This document shows, piece after piece, positions 56,518 to 64,000 of a stretch of DNA of 64,000 bases (position 1 is its first letter; every line of letters starts with the position of its first letter). The notes under the pieces were generated by a model that saw only the letters and a program-made list of their open reading frames with translations, did no database searches and had not been told where the DNA came from. Source of the stretch: CAWDDG01 sp963801065 (GTDB taxonomy: Bacteria > Actinomycetota > Actinomycetes > Jiangellales > Jiangellaceae); NCBI GenBank assembly GCA_963801065.1, contig CAWDDG010000007.1, positions 248,001-312,000 on the forward strand, read 5' to 3'. The position numbers were made by a program, and so were the translations under genes.

Positions 56518-59190
56518 GTGGTGGAGTTTCCTGCCTCCGGTGGGTATCCGGCGCACTGGGAGGCCGATGTCGTCCTCATTGACGGGGCGACGGCACATCT
56601 GCGCCCGATCCGGCCCGACGACGCCGCACGGCTCGTCGAGTTCTACGACCGGACCAGCGACGAGTCGAAGTACTTTCGCTTCTTTGCGCCCTACCCGACG
56701 TTGTCGGACGCCGAGGTGGAGATGTTCACCCATGTCGACCACGCTGACAGGGTCGCCCTGATCCTGCTCAGCGGCGACGACATGATCGCAGTCGGCCGGT
56801 ACGAGCGGCTCGACGATTCGCAGGCCGAGGTGGCGTTCCTTGTCGAGGACGCGCATCAGGGCCGCGGTGCCGGCAGCGTCCTGCTCGAACACCTCGCGCA
56901 GGCAGCTCGCGAACACGGCCTCCGGCGATTCGTCGCCGACATCCTGCCGGCGAACCGCAAGATGATCAGCGTCTTCTCCGAGGCCGGCTATTCGGTCGGC
57001 AACACGTTTGCGGACGGCGTGGTCCACGTCGAGTTCGAGATCGGCCCCACCGATGGCTCGCTGGACGTCATGGCCGCCCGCGAGCACCGGGCCGAGGCAC
57101 GCTCGATCGAGCGGCTGCTCACGCCACGCTCCGTGGCCGTCATCGGCGCGAGCCGGTCGCGCGACAAGGTCGGCCAAGCGCTGATCCGCAACCTGGTGCA
57201 GAGCGGCTTCACCGGACCGGTTTACGCCGTCAACCCGGGCGCAACGGCGGTGTCGGGTGTGCCGGCCCATCCCAATGTCCGCGACGTTCCCGGCGGCGTC
57301 GACCTCGCCGTGATCGCCGTCCCCGCCGAGTCGGTCATGGACGTGGTGCTCGACTGTGCCGCCAAGGGCGTGAAGGGGCTCGTCGTGGTGTCGGCAGGGT
57401 TCGCCGAGTCGGGCGGCGACGGGCGCCGGCGCCAATTCGAACTGGTCCGGATCGCCCGGTCTCATGGCATGCGCGTCGTCGGCCCCAACTGCCTGGGGAT
57501 CGTCAACAACAATCCCGACTACTCGCTCAACGCCTCGCTGGCACCCGTGGTGCCTCCACCCGGCAACGTCGGGTTCTTCTCACAGTCCGGCGCCCTCGGC
57601 ACGGCGATCCTCCAGGCCGTCGCCGCCCGTGGGCTCGGGCTGTCGACCTTCGTCTCGGCCGGCAACCGGGCCGACGTGTCCGGCAACGACCTGTTGCAAT
57701 ACTGGCAGGACGACGCCGCAACCGAGGTCGTGCTGCTCTACCTCGAGTCGCTGGGCAACCCGCGGAAGTTCTCACGGCTGGCGCGCCGGGTCGCGGCGGC
57801 CAAGCCCATCGTCGCGGTCAGGAGCGGGCGCTGGACCCAGGGCGTGCCGATCGGCCATACGGTCCGGCCGACCGGAGCTCCAGCAGCCGCTCTCGACGCG
57901 ATCTTCAAGCAGTCCGGCGTGATCCGGGTCGACACCCTCGCGGAGATGTTCGATGTCGCGCAGGTGCTGGCCTATCAACCGCTGCCGGCCGGGCCTCGCG
58001 TCGTCGTGGTCGGGAACTCGGACGTGCTGGGCCTGCTGGCTGCCGACGCCGCCGCGAGCGCAGGGCTCGAGGTTGCCGGCGACCCGCGCGACCTCGGGCC
58101 GGGAGCGTCGGCACAGGAGTACCGTCGCGCGCTCACGGAAGCGGTCGACGACCCGGGAATCGACTCGGTGGTCGTCGTCTTCGCCCCGACCCTCGAGTCA
58201 ACGCGGGCGGACAAGGTGGCGGGTGTCCTCGCCAAGCTTGCGGCACAGCTGGTCAAGCCCATGGTGACGACGTTCCTCGGCAGCGGTGGCGTGCCCGAGC
58301 CGCTTCGGCTGCCGGATGCTCGAGGCGTGCCTGGTCGTGGATCGGTGCCGTCCTACCCCTCGCCCGAGGAGGCGGCCCGGGCGTTGGCCCACGCCACGGC
58401 ATACGCCGACTGGCGACGCCGGCCGCACGGCGAGGTACCGCAGGTCGACGGTTGTCACCCTGACGCGGCGCGGAGCCTCGTCGCGAGGCTGCTCGCCGAC
58501 CAGCCCGCCGGCGCCGCCGTCGAAGGGCCGGCTCTGCGGGAGCTGCTCGCCTGCTACGGCGTCGACCTGCTCGAGATGGTGCCTGCCGGGACGGTCGAAG
58601 ACGCCGTTCGGGCGGGGGAGCGGCTGGGCTGGAATGTCGTCCTCAAGGCCACCGCTCCACACCTGCGGCAACGTCCCGACCTTGCCGACGTCTGGCGCAG
58701 CATCGACGGCGCCGAGGAGATGCACCATGCCTGGGCCACCATTTCGCACACGCTCGCGGGCGGGGACGAGGCCGCATTCGTGGTTCAGCCGATGGCTCCG
58801 CCAGGCGTTCCGGTTCGAGTCCGGGCCGAGGAAGACCCCTTGTTCGGTCCCGTCGTCTCGTTCGGCGTCTACGGCGTGGCGACCGAGCTGCTCGGCGACC
58901 GGTCGTACCGCATCCCGCCGCTGACCGATGTCGACGCCGCGGACATGATCCGCGAGGTCAAAGCCGCGCCCATGCTCCTGGGCTACCGGGGTGGTGCGGT
59001 TGCCGACCTGTCGGCCATCGAGAACCTGCTGCATCGCGTGTCGAGGCTGACCGACGACCTGCCCGAGGTGGCGGATGTCGAGCTGAACCCGGTGCTCGTC
59101 GCGACGGACGGGCTTGCCGTCGTCAACGCGTCCGCCAGGGTCGCTCGGCCCTACTCCAGGTCCGACTGGTACACGAGGCGGCTGCCCTGA
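56518..59190 (+). CDS. GNAT acetyltransferase fused to ADP-forming acyl-CoA synthetase domains (PatA-like)
   Basis: About 890 residues. The GNAT domain is N-terminal (~20-180), with E-D-A-H-Q-G-R-G-A-G-S-V-L-L as the acetyl-CoA loop. A CoA-binding/ligase-like region follows (S-V-A-V-I-G-A-S-R, V-G-P-N-C-L-G-I, F-F-S-Q-S-G-A-L-G), and an ATP-grasp-like subunit ends the protein. In the Streptomyces-type PatA the GNAT domain is likewise N-terminal, the reverse of Salmonella Pat. Such proteins acetylate lysines of acyl-CoA synthetases. The synthetase part is usually inactive in Pat enzymes; here the conserved phospho-histidine is not evident. Confidence 0.88.
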   Translation: MVEFPASGGYPAHWEADVVLIDGATAHLRPIRPDDAARLVEFYDRTSDESKYFRFFAPYPTLSDAEVEMFTHVDHADRVALILLSGDDMIAVGRYERLDDSQAEVAFLVEDAHQGRGAGSVLLEHLAQAAREHGLRRFVADILPANRKMISVFSEAGYSVGNTFADGVVHVEFEIGPTDGSLDVMAAREHRAEARSIERLLTPRSVAVIGASRSRDKVGQALIRNLVQSGFTGPVYAVNPGATAVSGVPAHPNVRDVPGGVDLAVIAVPAESVMDVVLDCAAKGVKGLVVVSAGFAESGGDGRRRQFELVRIARSHGMRVVGPNCLGIVNNNPDYSLNASLAPVVPPPGNVGFFSQSGALGTAILQAVAARGLGLSTFVSAGNRADVSGNDLLQYWQDDAATEVVLLYLESLGNPRKFSRLARRVAAAKPIVAVRSGRWTQGVPIGHTVRPTGAPAAALDAIFKQSGVIRVDTLAEMFDVAQVLAYQPLPAGPRVVVVGNSDVLGLLAADAAASAGLEVAGDPRDLGPGASAQEYRRALTEAVDDPGIDSVVVVFAPTLESTRADKVAGVLAKLAAQLVKPMVTTFLGSGGVPEPLRLPDARGVPGRGSVPSYPSPEEAARALAHATAYADWRRRPHGEVPQVDGCHPDAARSLVARLLADQPAGAAVEGPALRELLACYGVDLLEMVPAGTVEDAVRAGERLGWNVVLKATAPHLRQRPDLADVWRSIDGAEEMHHAWATISHTLAGGDEAAFVVQPMAPPGVPVRVRAEEDPLFGPVVSFGVYGVATELLGDRSYRIPPLTDVDAADMIREVKAAPMLLGYRGGAVADLSAIENLLHRVSRLTDDLPEVADVELNPVLVATDGLAVVNASARVARPYSRSDWYTRRLP

Positions 59191-59234
59191 CCGGCGCGGG
59201 CGTGAACCCCGGGCACCGTGCAAGGATGGAAGCC

Positions 59235-59816
59235 ATGGCCGACACCGGCACTCACGAAGGGCTTCGCCTGGCTATCCAGCAGGCGGGCTACTACCCGAAC
59301 CTCGTCGCGGACACGCTCGAGACGGCTCTGGCGGGCGAGCCGGTTCAGTCTTACGTCGTCCACCACGAGCCGCACTTCGACCGCGACGAGCTCCGCCGCC
59401 ATGTCAGCGTGCTGGTACTCACGCCTACCAGGCTGGTCGTGGGGCACACCGACGAGTACCCGTCGGACGAAGCGCACCCGGTGCCGTACGCGACGACGTC
59501 GACCGAAGCCGTACCACTCGACCAGGTCTCGTCCGTGGTCGTGAGCCGCACGGTCACCTCGCCGGCCTCGTACCGGGTCGGCGACCCACCGCGCGAGGTC
59601 GTCCTCACCGTGGGCTGGGGTGCCATGAGCCGCGTCGACCTCGAGCCGGCCGGGTGCGGCGACCCGGACTGCGAAGCCGACCACGGGTACACCGGCGCCT
59701 TGACCTCCGACGACTTCTCCCTCCGGATGAGCGAGGCCGCCGACGGCGGCAACCGGGTCGACGACCTGCTCACGTTCGCCCGCGGACTCTCGGCGGCCAC
59801 GGTGCGGGTGCGGTGA
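59235..59816 (+). CDS. DUF5998 protein
   Basis: 193 residues from ATG 59235, with AAGGATGGA upstream (ATG 59226 possible). Y-Y-P-N-L-V-A-D-T-L-E-T-A-L-A-G-E and H-H-E-P-H-F-D-R-D-E match this actinobacterial family. A C-terminal C-G-D-P-D-C-E-A-D-H could bind a metal. Function unknown. The stop overlaps the next start by 4 bases. Confidence 0.8.
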   Translation: MADTGTHEGLRLAIQQAGYYPNLVADTLETALAGEPVQSYVVHHEPHFDRDELRRHVSVLVLTPTRLVVGHTDEYPSDEAHPVPYATTSTEAVPLDQVSSVVVSRTVTSPASYRVGDPPREVVLTVGWGAMSRVDLEPAGCGDPDCEADHGYTGALTSDDFSLRMSEAADGGNRVDDLLTFARGLSAATVRVR

Positions 59817-60946
59817 GCCGAGCCGGCTCGCTTCCCGACAGGCTGGTCCTTCCGCGTTACGGCGAGGCGTCCCTGGCTGACCTCCTGCCGTCGGTGCTCG
59901 GCGCGCTCGGGGTCGCCGGCGAGCACGACATCCTCGGCCTGCCTCCGTCCCGTCGCTACTGCGTGCTCCTCCTCGACGGCCTGGGATGGAACCTGCTGCG
60001 CGCACACGCGGCGCAGGCGCCGTTCCTGACGTCGCTCGCGGGCCGGGCGATCACCGTCGGCAGCCCGACCACGACGGCGACGAGCCTGACCAGCTTCGGC
60101 ACCGGTCTGCCTCCAGGCCGGCACGGCGTGCTCGGCTACACGACCCGGATCCCCGGAGGCACGGCGCTGCTGAACGCGCTCCAGTGGGATCCGTCGGTCG
60201 ATCCGGTGGCCTACCAGCCGCATCCCACGCTGTTCGAGCGCGCCGCGCGAGCCGGTGTGGCCGTCACGGTGGTCGGTCGGCGCCGGTTCCGGACGTCGGG
60301 TCTGACGACGGTCGGGCTGCGGAGCCCTGGCTTCGTCGGCGCCGACAGTCTGGGAGAGCGGGTCGCGGCCGCGGCGTTCGGAGCCCTCGACCGGCCGTCG
60401 TTGGTCTATGTCTACGACGGCGACCTGGACTACACCGGGCACAAGGCCGGCTGTTCGTCGGCCGCCTGGCGATATCAGCTGGCCATGAACGACCACTTCG
60501 CCGAGGAGCTGCACGCCGCGCTGCCGCCGGATACCGTCCTGGTGGTCACTGCCGACCACGGCATGGTCGACGTCGACTCCGCCGATCGCGTCGACGTCGA
60601 CGACGTGCCGGCGATGCGCGATGGCGTGGCCCTGGTCGGGGGAGAGGCGCGTTTCCGCCACGTCTACGCCGAGGACGGCGCAGGGCCGGACGTGCTGGCC
60701 GCGTGGCGTGGCGTGCTCGGCGACCGCGCCGTCGTCCGCTCGCGCGCGGATGCCGTGACTGAGAACTGGTTCGGCGCCGTCGAGGGACGCGTGCTGGACC
60801 GGATCGGCGACATCGTCGTCTCCGTGAACGGCACGTGTGCCGTCGAGATGCGCAGTGTCTTTCCGGTCGAGGCCACGCTGGTCGGCCTGCACGGTGCCCT
60901 GACCGAGGACGAGATGCTCGTACCCCTCCTCCTGGTGGAAGGCTGA
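59813..60946 (+). CDS. Alkaline-phosphatase-superfamily nucleotide pyrophosphatase/phosphodiesterase
   Basis: 377 residues from GTG 59813. L-L-L-D-G-L-G-W-N gives the first metal-binding Asp, T-T-T-A-T-S-L the catalytic Thr, D-G-D-L-D-Y-T-G-H the second Asp and His, and T-A-D-H-G-M the third set. This is the complete NPP-type dizinc site. No signal peptide is seen, so it is probably cytoplasmic; the substrate is unknown. It is coupled to DUF5998. Confidence 0.88.
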   Translation: MSRAGSLPDRLVLPRYGEASLADLLPSVLGALGVAGEHDILGLPPSRRYCVLLLDGLGWNLLRAHAAQAPFLTSLAGRAITVGSPTTTATSLTSFGTGLPPGRHGVLGYTTRIPGGTALLNALQWDPSVDPVAYQPHPTLFERAARAGVAVTVVGRRRFRTSGLTTVGLRSPGFVGADSLGERVAAAAFGALDRPSLVYVYDGDLDYTGHKAGCSSAAWRYQLAMNDHFAEELHAALPPDTVLVVTADHGMVDVDSADRVDVDDVPAMRDGVALVGGEARFRHVYAEDGAGPDVLAAWRGVLGDRAVVRSRADAVTENWFGAVEGRVLDRIGDIVVSVNGTCAVEMRSVFPVEATLVGLHGALTEDEMLVPLLLVEG

Positions 60947-60985
60947 CCGCTACGTCGCCCGCGACCTCTACCTCTTTGGTTTCGT

Positions 60986-61005
60986 GCGAGCCGCTTGCGG
61001 CTCGC
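60986..61005. terminator. Bidirectional hairpin terminator
   Basis: GCGAGCCGC-TT-GCGGCTCGC is a perfect 9-base stem with a 2-base loop between the convergent phosphodiesterase and response-regulator genes. Confidence 0.8.
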
Positions 61006-61075
61006 TATGAGGTCAGGAATGCCCGCAGGTGACATGCGGTGTCCGGCTGTCTCCCGGCTTGGCCCGCAGAGGCGG

Positions 61076-61726
61076 CTACGTGGCCACCCGCAGGTAGGCG
61101 AGCACGGCGAGCACGCGGCGGTGCGAGTCGGGGTCTGCACTGAGATGAAGCTTGAGGAAGATCTGCTTGACGTGCGCCTCGACGGTGCGCTCGGTGATGA
61201 AGAGACGTCCGGCGATCGCCTTGTTCGAGAGGCCCTCGGCGACGAGGCTCAGCACTTCTCGCTCCCGCTCGGTCAGGTCACCGAGCGGGTCCGCTCGGCG
61301 GCGTCGGCCGAGCAGGCGTGAGACGATCGTCGGATCGACGACGGTCTCGCCGTCGGCGATACGGCGAAGGGCGTCGATGAGGATCGCGACGTCGAAAACG
61401 CGCTCCTTGAGCAGGTACCCGACCCGCTCGGGGTGTTCCTCGAGCAGTCGCATGGCGTATTTCGGCTCGACGTATTGCGAGAGGACGAGTACGCCTACAG
61501 CGGGATGTTCCGTGCGGATTGCCTGGGCCGCGACAATGCCCTCGTCCGTGTGTGTGGGCGGCATGCGGATGTCGATGATCGCCGCGTCCGGCCGTGCGAG
61601 GCGCACGTGGCGGAGCAGCCCCTCAGCGTCCTCAGCCTCGGCGACGACATCGATGCCTGCGTCTCGGAGAAGGCGGACGATCCCCTGCCGGGTGAGCATG
61701 ACGTCGTCGGCGACGACTACGCGCAT
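61076..61726 (-). CDS. NarL/LuxR-family response regulator
   Basis: 216 residues. The receiver has A-D-D-V near the start and I-I-D-I-R-M-P-P with the phosphoacceptor Asp (~52). The C-terminal HTH is L-T-E-R-E-R-E-V-L-S-L-V-A-E-G-L-S-N-K-A-I-A. It is intact. It overlaps the upstream kinase gene by 10 bases. The kinase it depends on appears degenerate, so it may be controlled by another kinase. Confidence 0.92.
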   Translation of the reverse strand: MRVVVADDVMLTRQGIVRLLRDAGIDVVAEAEDAEGLLRHVRLARPDAAIIDIRMPPTHTDEGIVAAQAIRTEHPAVGVLVLSQYVEPKYAMRLLEEHPERVGYLLKERVFDVAILIDALRRIADGETVVDPTIVSRLLGRRRRADPLGDLTEREREVLSLVAEGLSNKAIAGRLFITERTVEAHVKQIFLKLHLSADPDSHRRVLAVLAYLRVAT

Positions 61727-62784
61727 GGGATCTCCGCTCGCAGCGTCGTTGCCTGGATCTCGAGACTGCCGCCGACGGCGCCGACGCGATCAGCCAGGTG
61801 GATCATCGTCGAGGTGCGCGCCGAGCCGTCGTCGTCGACCTCGACCACGAGTCGCTCATCGTGGCGGGGAGCACTGACGGCGGCGTAGCTCGCGTCCCTC
61901 CGCGCGGCATCGTCGATCGCCTCGGCGACGACGAGGTAGGCCGCCGTCTCCACCGCGGCAGGGTAGCGCTCTCCGGCCGTCTCGCCGATCTCGACCGCGA
62001 GCGGTGCCGCGTCGGCGAGGGTCTCGAAAGCCGGGGCGAGGCCGGCCTCGGTCAGGATCGCCGGGTGGATGCCGTGGGCTAGCTCGCGAAGCTCGCCGAG
62101 GGCGGCCTGCGCATCACTGATCGCGTCCGCGAGAAGCGAAGCGGTCTCGACGTCGCCCTCCAGCTCTGCACCCGCGCGTGCGACGCGCAGGTCGTAGGAG
62201 AGGGCGAGCAGGCGCTGCTGGGCACCGTCGTGGAGGTCGCGTTCGAGTCGGCGCCGCTCGGCATCTCCCGTTTCGACGATGCGCGTGCGCGATACGCGGA
62301 GGTCGTGGAGCTGCGCCAGAACTTCCGCCTGCAGGCGCTCGTTCTCTAGCGCGAGCCGAACGGCGGCACCGATCTCGCGCTCGAGCTCGGCGAATGCCGC
62401 AGCATGTGCGACGAGGGCGACTCGCCGATCGCCCCGCACCAGCGGGGTAACCGCGCGCCCCGAGGCGGGCACGGGCTCGTCAACGAGACGGCCGCGACCG
62501 TCGACATAGCGTTGCGATGCCGGCAACCAGTAGGCGATTCGGAGCTCCGGATCGCCCAACGCCCTGGCGAGGGCCGGCTCGAGCGAACCGGGAGAGGGCA
62601 CCTCGCCCAGCTCGGCGACGATCCGGGCCACGGAACGCCGTTGAACTCGGGCACCGATAACGGCCCACATGAGGCCGAGCGCGAGGACGATGACCGCCGC
62701 GCAGCCGACGACGAAGATGGACAGGAACGCTGGGTCACTCGGGTTCTCGAGCGGCGAGCGGACGAGCGCGACGGAATGCGCCAT
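61717..62784 (-). CDS. NarL-type sensor kinase, N-terminally shortened and with a degenerate ATP site
   Basis: 355 residues from ATG 62784. One or two helices remain (F-L-S-I-F-V-V-G-C-A-A-V-I-V-L-A-L). A conserved sensor-linker (A-R-A-L-G-D-P-E-L-R-I-A-Y-W-L-P) leads to the HisKA_3 box R-D-L-H-D-G-A-Q-Q-R with its His. The ATP-binding part is unusual: the N-box reads V-V-A-E-A-I-D-D-A-A-R where Asn is expected, and the G-box lacks the G-x-G-L motif after V-D-D-D-G-S. Full-length homologues have several more N-terminal helices; the frame remains open upstream into the sister kinase, suggesting a fusion by deletion. Confidence 0.75.
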   Translation of the reverse strand: MAHSVALVRSPLENPSDPAFLSIFVVGCAAVIVLALGLMWAVIGARVQRRSVARIVAELGEVPSPGSLEPALARALGDPELRIAYWLPASQRYVDGRGRLVDEPVPASGRAVTPLVRGDRRVALVAHAAAFAELEREIGAAVRLALENERLQAEVLAQLHDLRVSRTRIVETGDAERRRLERDLHDGAQQRLLALSYDLRVARAGAELEGDVETASLLADAISDAQAALGELRELAHGIHPAILTEAGLAPAFETLADAAPLAVEIGETAGERYPAAVETAAYLVVAEAIDDAARRDASYAAVSAPRHDERLVVEVDDDGSARTSTMIHLADRVGAVGGSLEIQATTLRAEIPCA

Positions 62785-62809
62785 CGTCGCGGCTGCGAGC
62801 GCGATTCCC

Positions 62810-63831
62810 GGGATTCTCGCAGTTCGGCCACCTGGGCGCGCACCTCGGCCTGGAGTCGCGCGTTCGCGGCCGCGAGCTGGGCCGCGGACGAAACCGCCTC
62901 ACGGAGGCCCGGATCGTCGAGCACAGCCGGGTCGTGCACCAGCGCCGCGATCGGCGCCCCTTCGCCCTCGATAACGGTGACCGAGCGGTCGGAGCCCGGA
63001 TCGGGAAGGGCAAACGGACGGCCCTCGGTGTCAACGAACGAATCTGCGTTCGGAAGCCAGTAGCCGACCTGGAGGGTCGGATCGCCGAGCGCACGGGCGA
63101 GTCGGTCACGGAGCGTCCCCGACCTGCTCTCGCCGAGTTCGACGACGAGATCTGTGACCGCCGCCCGCTCCCAGAACGGTGAGAGGAGCCCGGCGAGAAG
63201 CCCACCGGCGAGGGCGCACAGCGTCACTTCGAGCGCGAGGAGCGACGGTTCATTCGCGTCCCCGGCGGGCACCGCGAGGCGAGCTACTGCACCGCCGGCG
63301 AGTACCAACCCCAGGCCGCCAGCAGCCTGCAGGGCCAGCAGCCGCGCCCGGCGCGAGGGGCCGACGGCCCAGAAATAGGAACGAGCGCATACGACGACCA
63401 GCAGGACGGCGAGAACGATCGTGGCGATCTCGCTCCGCCAGACCGGGGTCACGACGGCCGCGATGTATCCGACGGCGACGGCGGCCCGGTCGAGGCGCGA
63501 GGAGAGCACGCCCGCGCGGGTATGTGACCAGAAGATGAATGAGCGGCCCGCGGTAGACGTAGAGGGCGTGAGCCCCGAGCCAGTCCACGGCGGCGATGCC
63601 GGTGGTGGCGAAGTTCCCCAAGAACCAGCTGAAGCCGGTTGCCGCCATGAGTGCGCCACTTCGGCTGTCGGGGCGCCGTGACCATGCGACCAGCCCGCAG
63701 GCGATCAGGGTCCAGCCGGTGATGAGGTCGGGTACCCAGTGGCGCGGGTCGCCCCAGCCGAAAAAGATCCATTGGGCGGCGATGCCGATTACAGCGCCCG
63801 CCGGCCAGAGGAGCAGCCGGAACCAACGCAT
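62810..63831 (-). pseudogene. Sister sensor kinase: frameshifted and missing its catalytic half
   Basis: ATG 63831 opens a multi-helix sensor (W-P-A-G-A-V-I-G-I-A-A-Q-W, then Y-V-Y-R-G-P-L-I-H-L-L-V-T-Y-P-R-G). Near 63510 an extra G in a GGG run shifts the frame. The continuation V-L-S-S-R-L-D-R-A-A-V-A-V-G-Y, four further helices and A-R-A-L-G-D-P-T-L-Q-V-G-Y-W-L-P are in the next frame. The homologous part stops at A-E-L-R-E-S (~62812), just before the HisKA_3 box. It is closely related to the downstream kinase and seems to have lost its end in a deletion joining the two genes. Confidence 0.7.
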
Positions 63832-63838
63832 GGGTGGG

Positions 63839-64000
63839 TCAGCCCACGAGAGCGGCGAGCGCCGAGCCCGAGAGCTCCCGCTTCGGGATGAATCCCTGCG
63901 CAGCCGCCGCCTCGAGTCGAGGGCCGTACGCCGCCGCCTCGCGGCTCGAGATGAGCACGATCCTGGGCGGATCCGGCCGCGCCGCCAATTGCTCGGCCAC
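63839..64000 (-). CDS. Response-regulator receiver protein, C-terminal end (runs off the window)
   Basis: The last 53 residues are visible: R-I-V-L-I-S-S-R-E-A-A-A-Y-G-P-R, then A-Q-G-F-I-P-K-R-E-L-S-G-S-A-L, with the conserved switch Ser and the K of the receiver domain. No DNA-binding domain follows before the stop at 63841-63839, so it is a single-domain regulator or the end of a receiver-terminated protein. It is immediately upstream of the broken kinase. Confidence 0.7.
   Translation of the reverse strand: MAEQLAARPDPPRIVLISSREAAAYGPRLEAAAAQGFIPKRELSGSALAALVG

Overview
High-GC actinobacterial chromosome (order Actinomycetales in the broad sense; the family cannot be fixed from sequence alone). 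The evidence is a PASTA-type Ser/Thr kinase beside a polyprenyl synthase and metF, a type II DAHP synthase, MprA-MprB-PepD, LprG with a P55-like exporter, an actinobacterial LexA box, GTG starts and many promoters sitting directly on the start codon. LAYOUT. 1-16 kb is a housekeeping block: end of a ROK glucokinase, an endonuclease/phosphatase-fold protein, a LOR/SDH enzyme, a lipase-like hydrolase, plsC, PPi-dependent phosphofructokinase, two unrelated DAHP synthases, threonine aldolase, an EamA exporter, a broken endonuclease IV, pknL, polyprenyl synthase and metF. 16-26 kb carries a CrtI-like oxidoreductase, a LexA-controlled DUF6504-HEPN pair, a PAC2 protein, ArfB, SURF1, small membrane proteins and an ATP-dependent DNA ligase. 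25-35 kb holds the envelope-stress operon mprA-mprB-pepD, dinB, an acyltransferase-patatin pair, a universal stress protein, a HhH-GPD glycosylase and a PAS-GAF-PP2C phosphatase. 34.9-36.5 kb is the principal sigma factor sigA. MOBILE REGION. 36.5-42.0 kb interrupts the normal downstream context of sigA. The last 20 bases of sigA recur exactly at 39982-40001 and in decayed form at 41957-41973. A tyrosine integrase starts 243 bases after the sigA stop. The two intervals look like tandem integrative elements that use the 3' end of the sigma-factor gene as attachment site. They carry three small secreted proteins, each with two cysteines after the signal peptide, and they share a right-end arm with a covarying hairpin. 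42-61 kb resumes core genome: SDR, DUF456, DUF7455, parE, a divergent regulator and orphan lipoprotein SBP with a perfect palindrome between them, an aldo/keto reductase, sucrase-ferredoxin/P55-like MFS/lprG, parC, an N-terminal GNAT + ADP-forming acyl-CoA synthetase fusion, DUF5998 and a phosphodiesterase. 61-64 kb is a decaying two-component locus (response regulator, degenerate kinase, truncated and frameshifted sister kinase, start of another receiver protein). RECURRENT THEMES. Many genes appear leaderless: a TANNNT hexamer lies 5-8 bases before the start codon. An 80-base palindromic element occurs twice, in opposite orientation and 79/80 identical. Several otherwise conserved genes carry single-base frameshifts, which may be true decay or sequence error.
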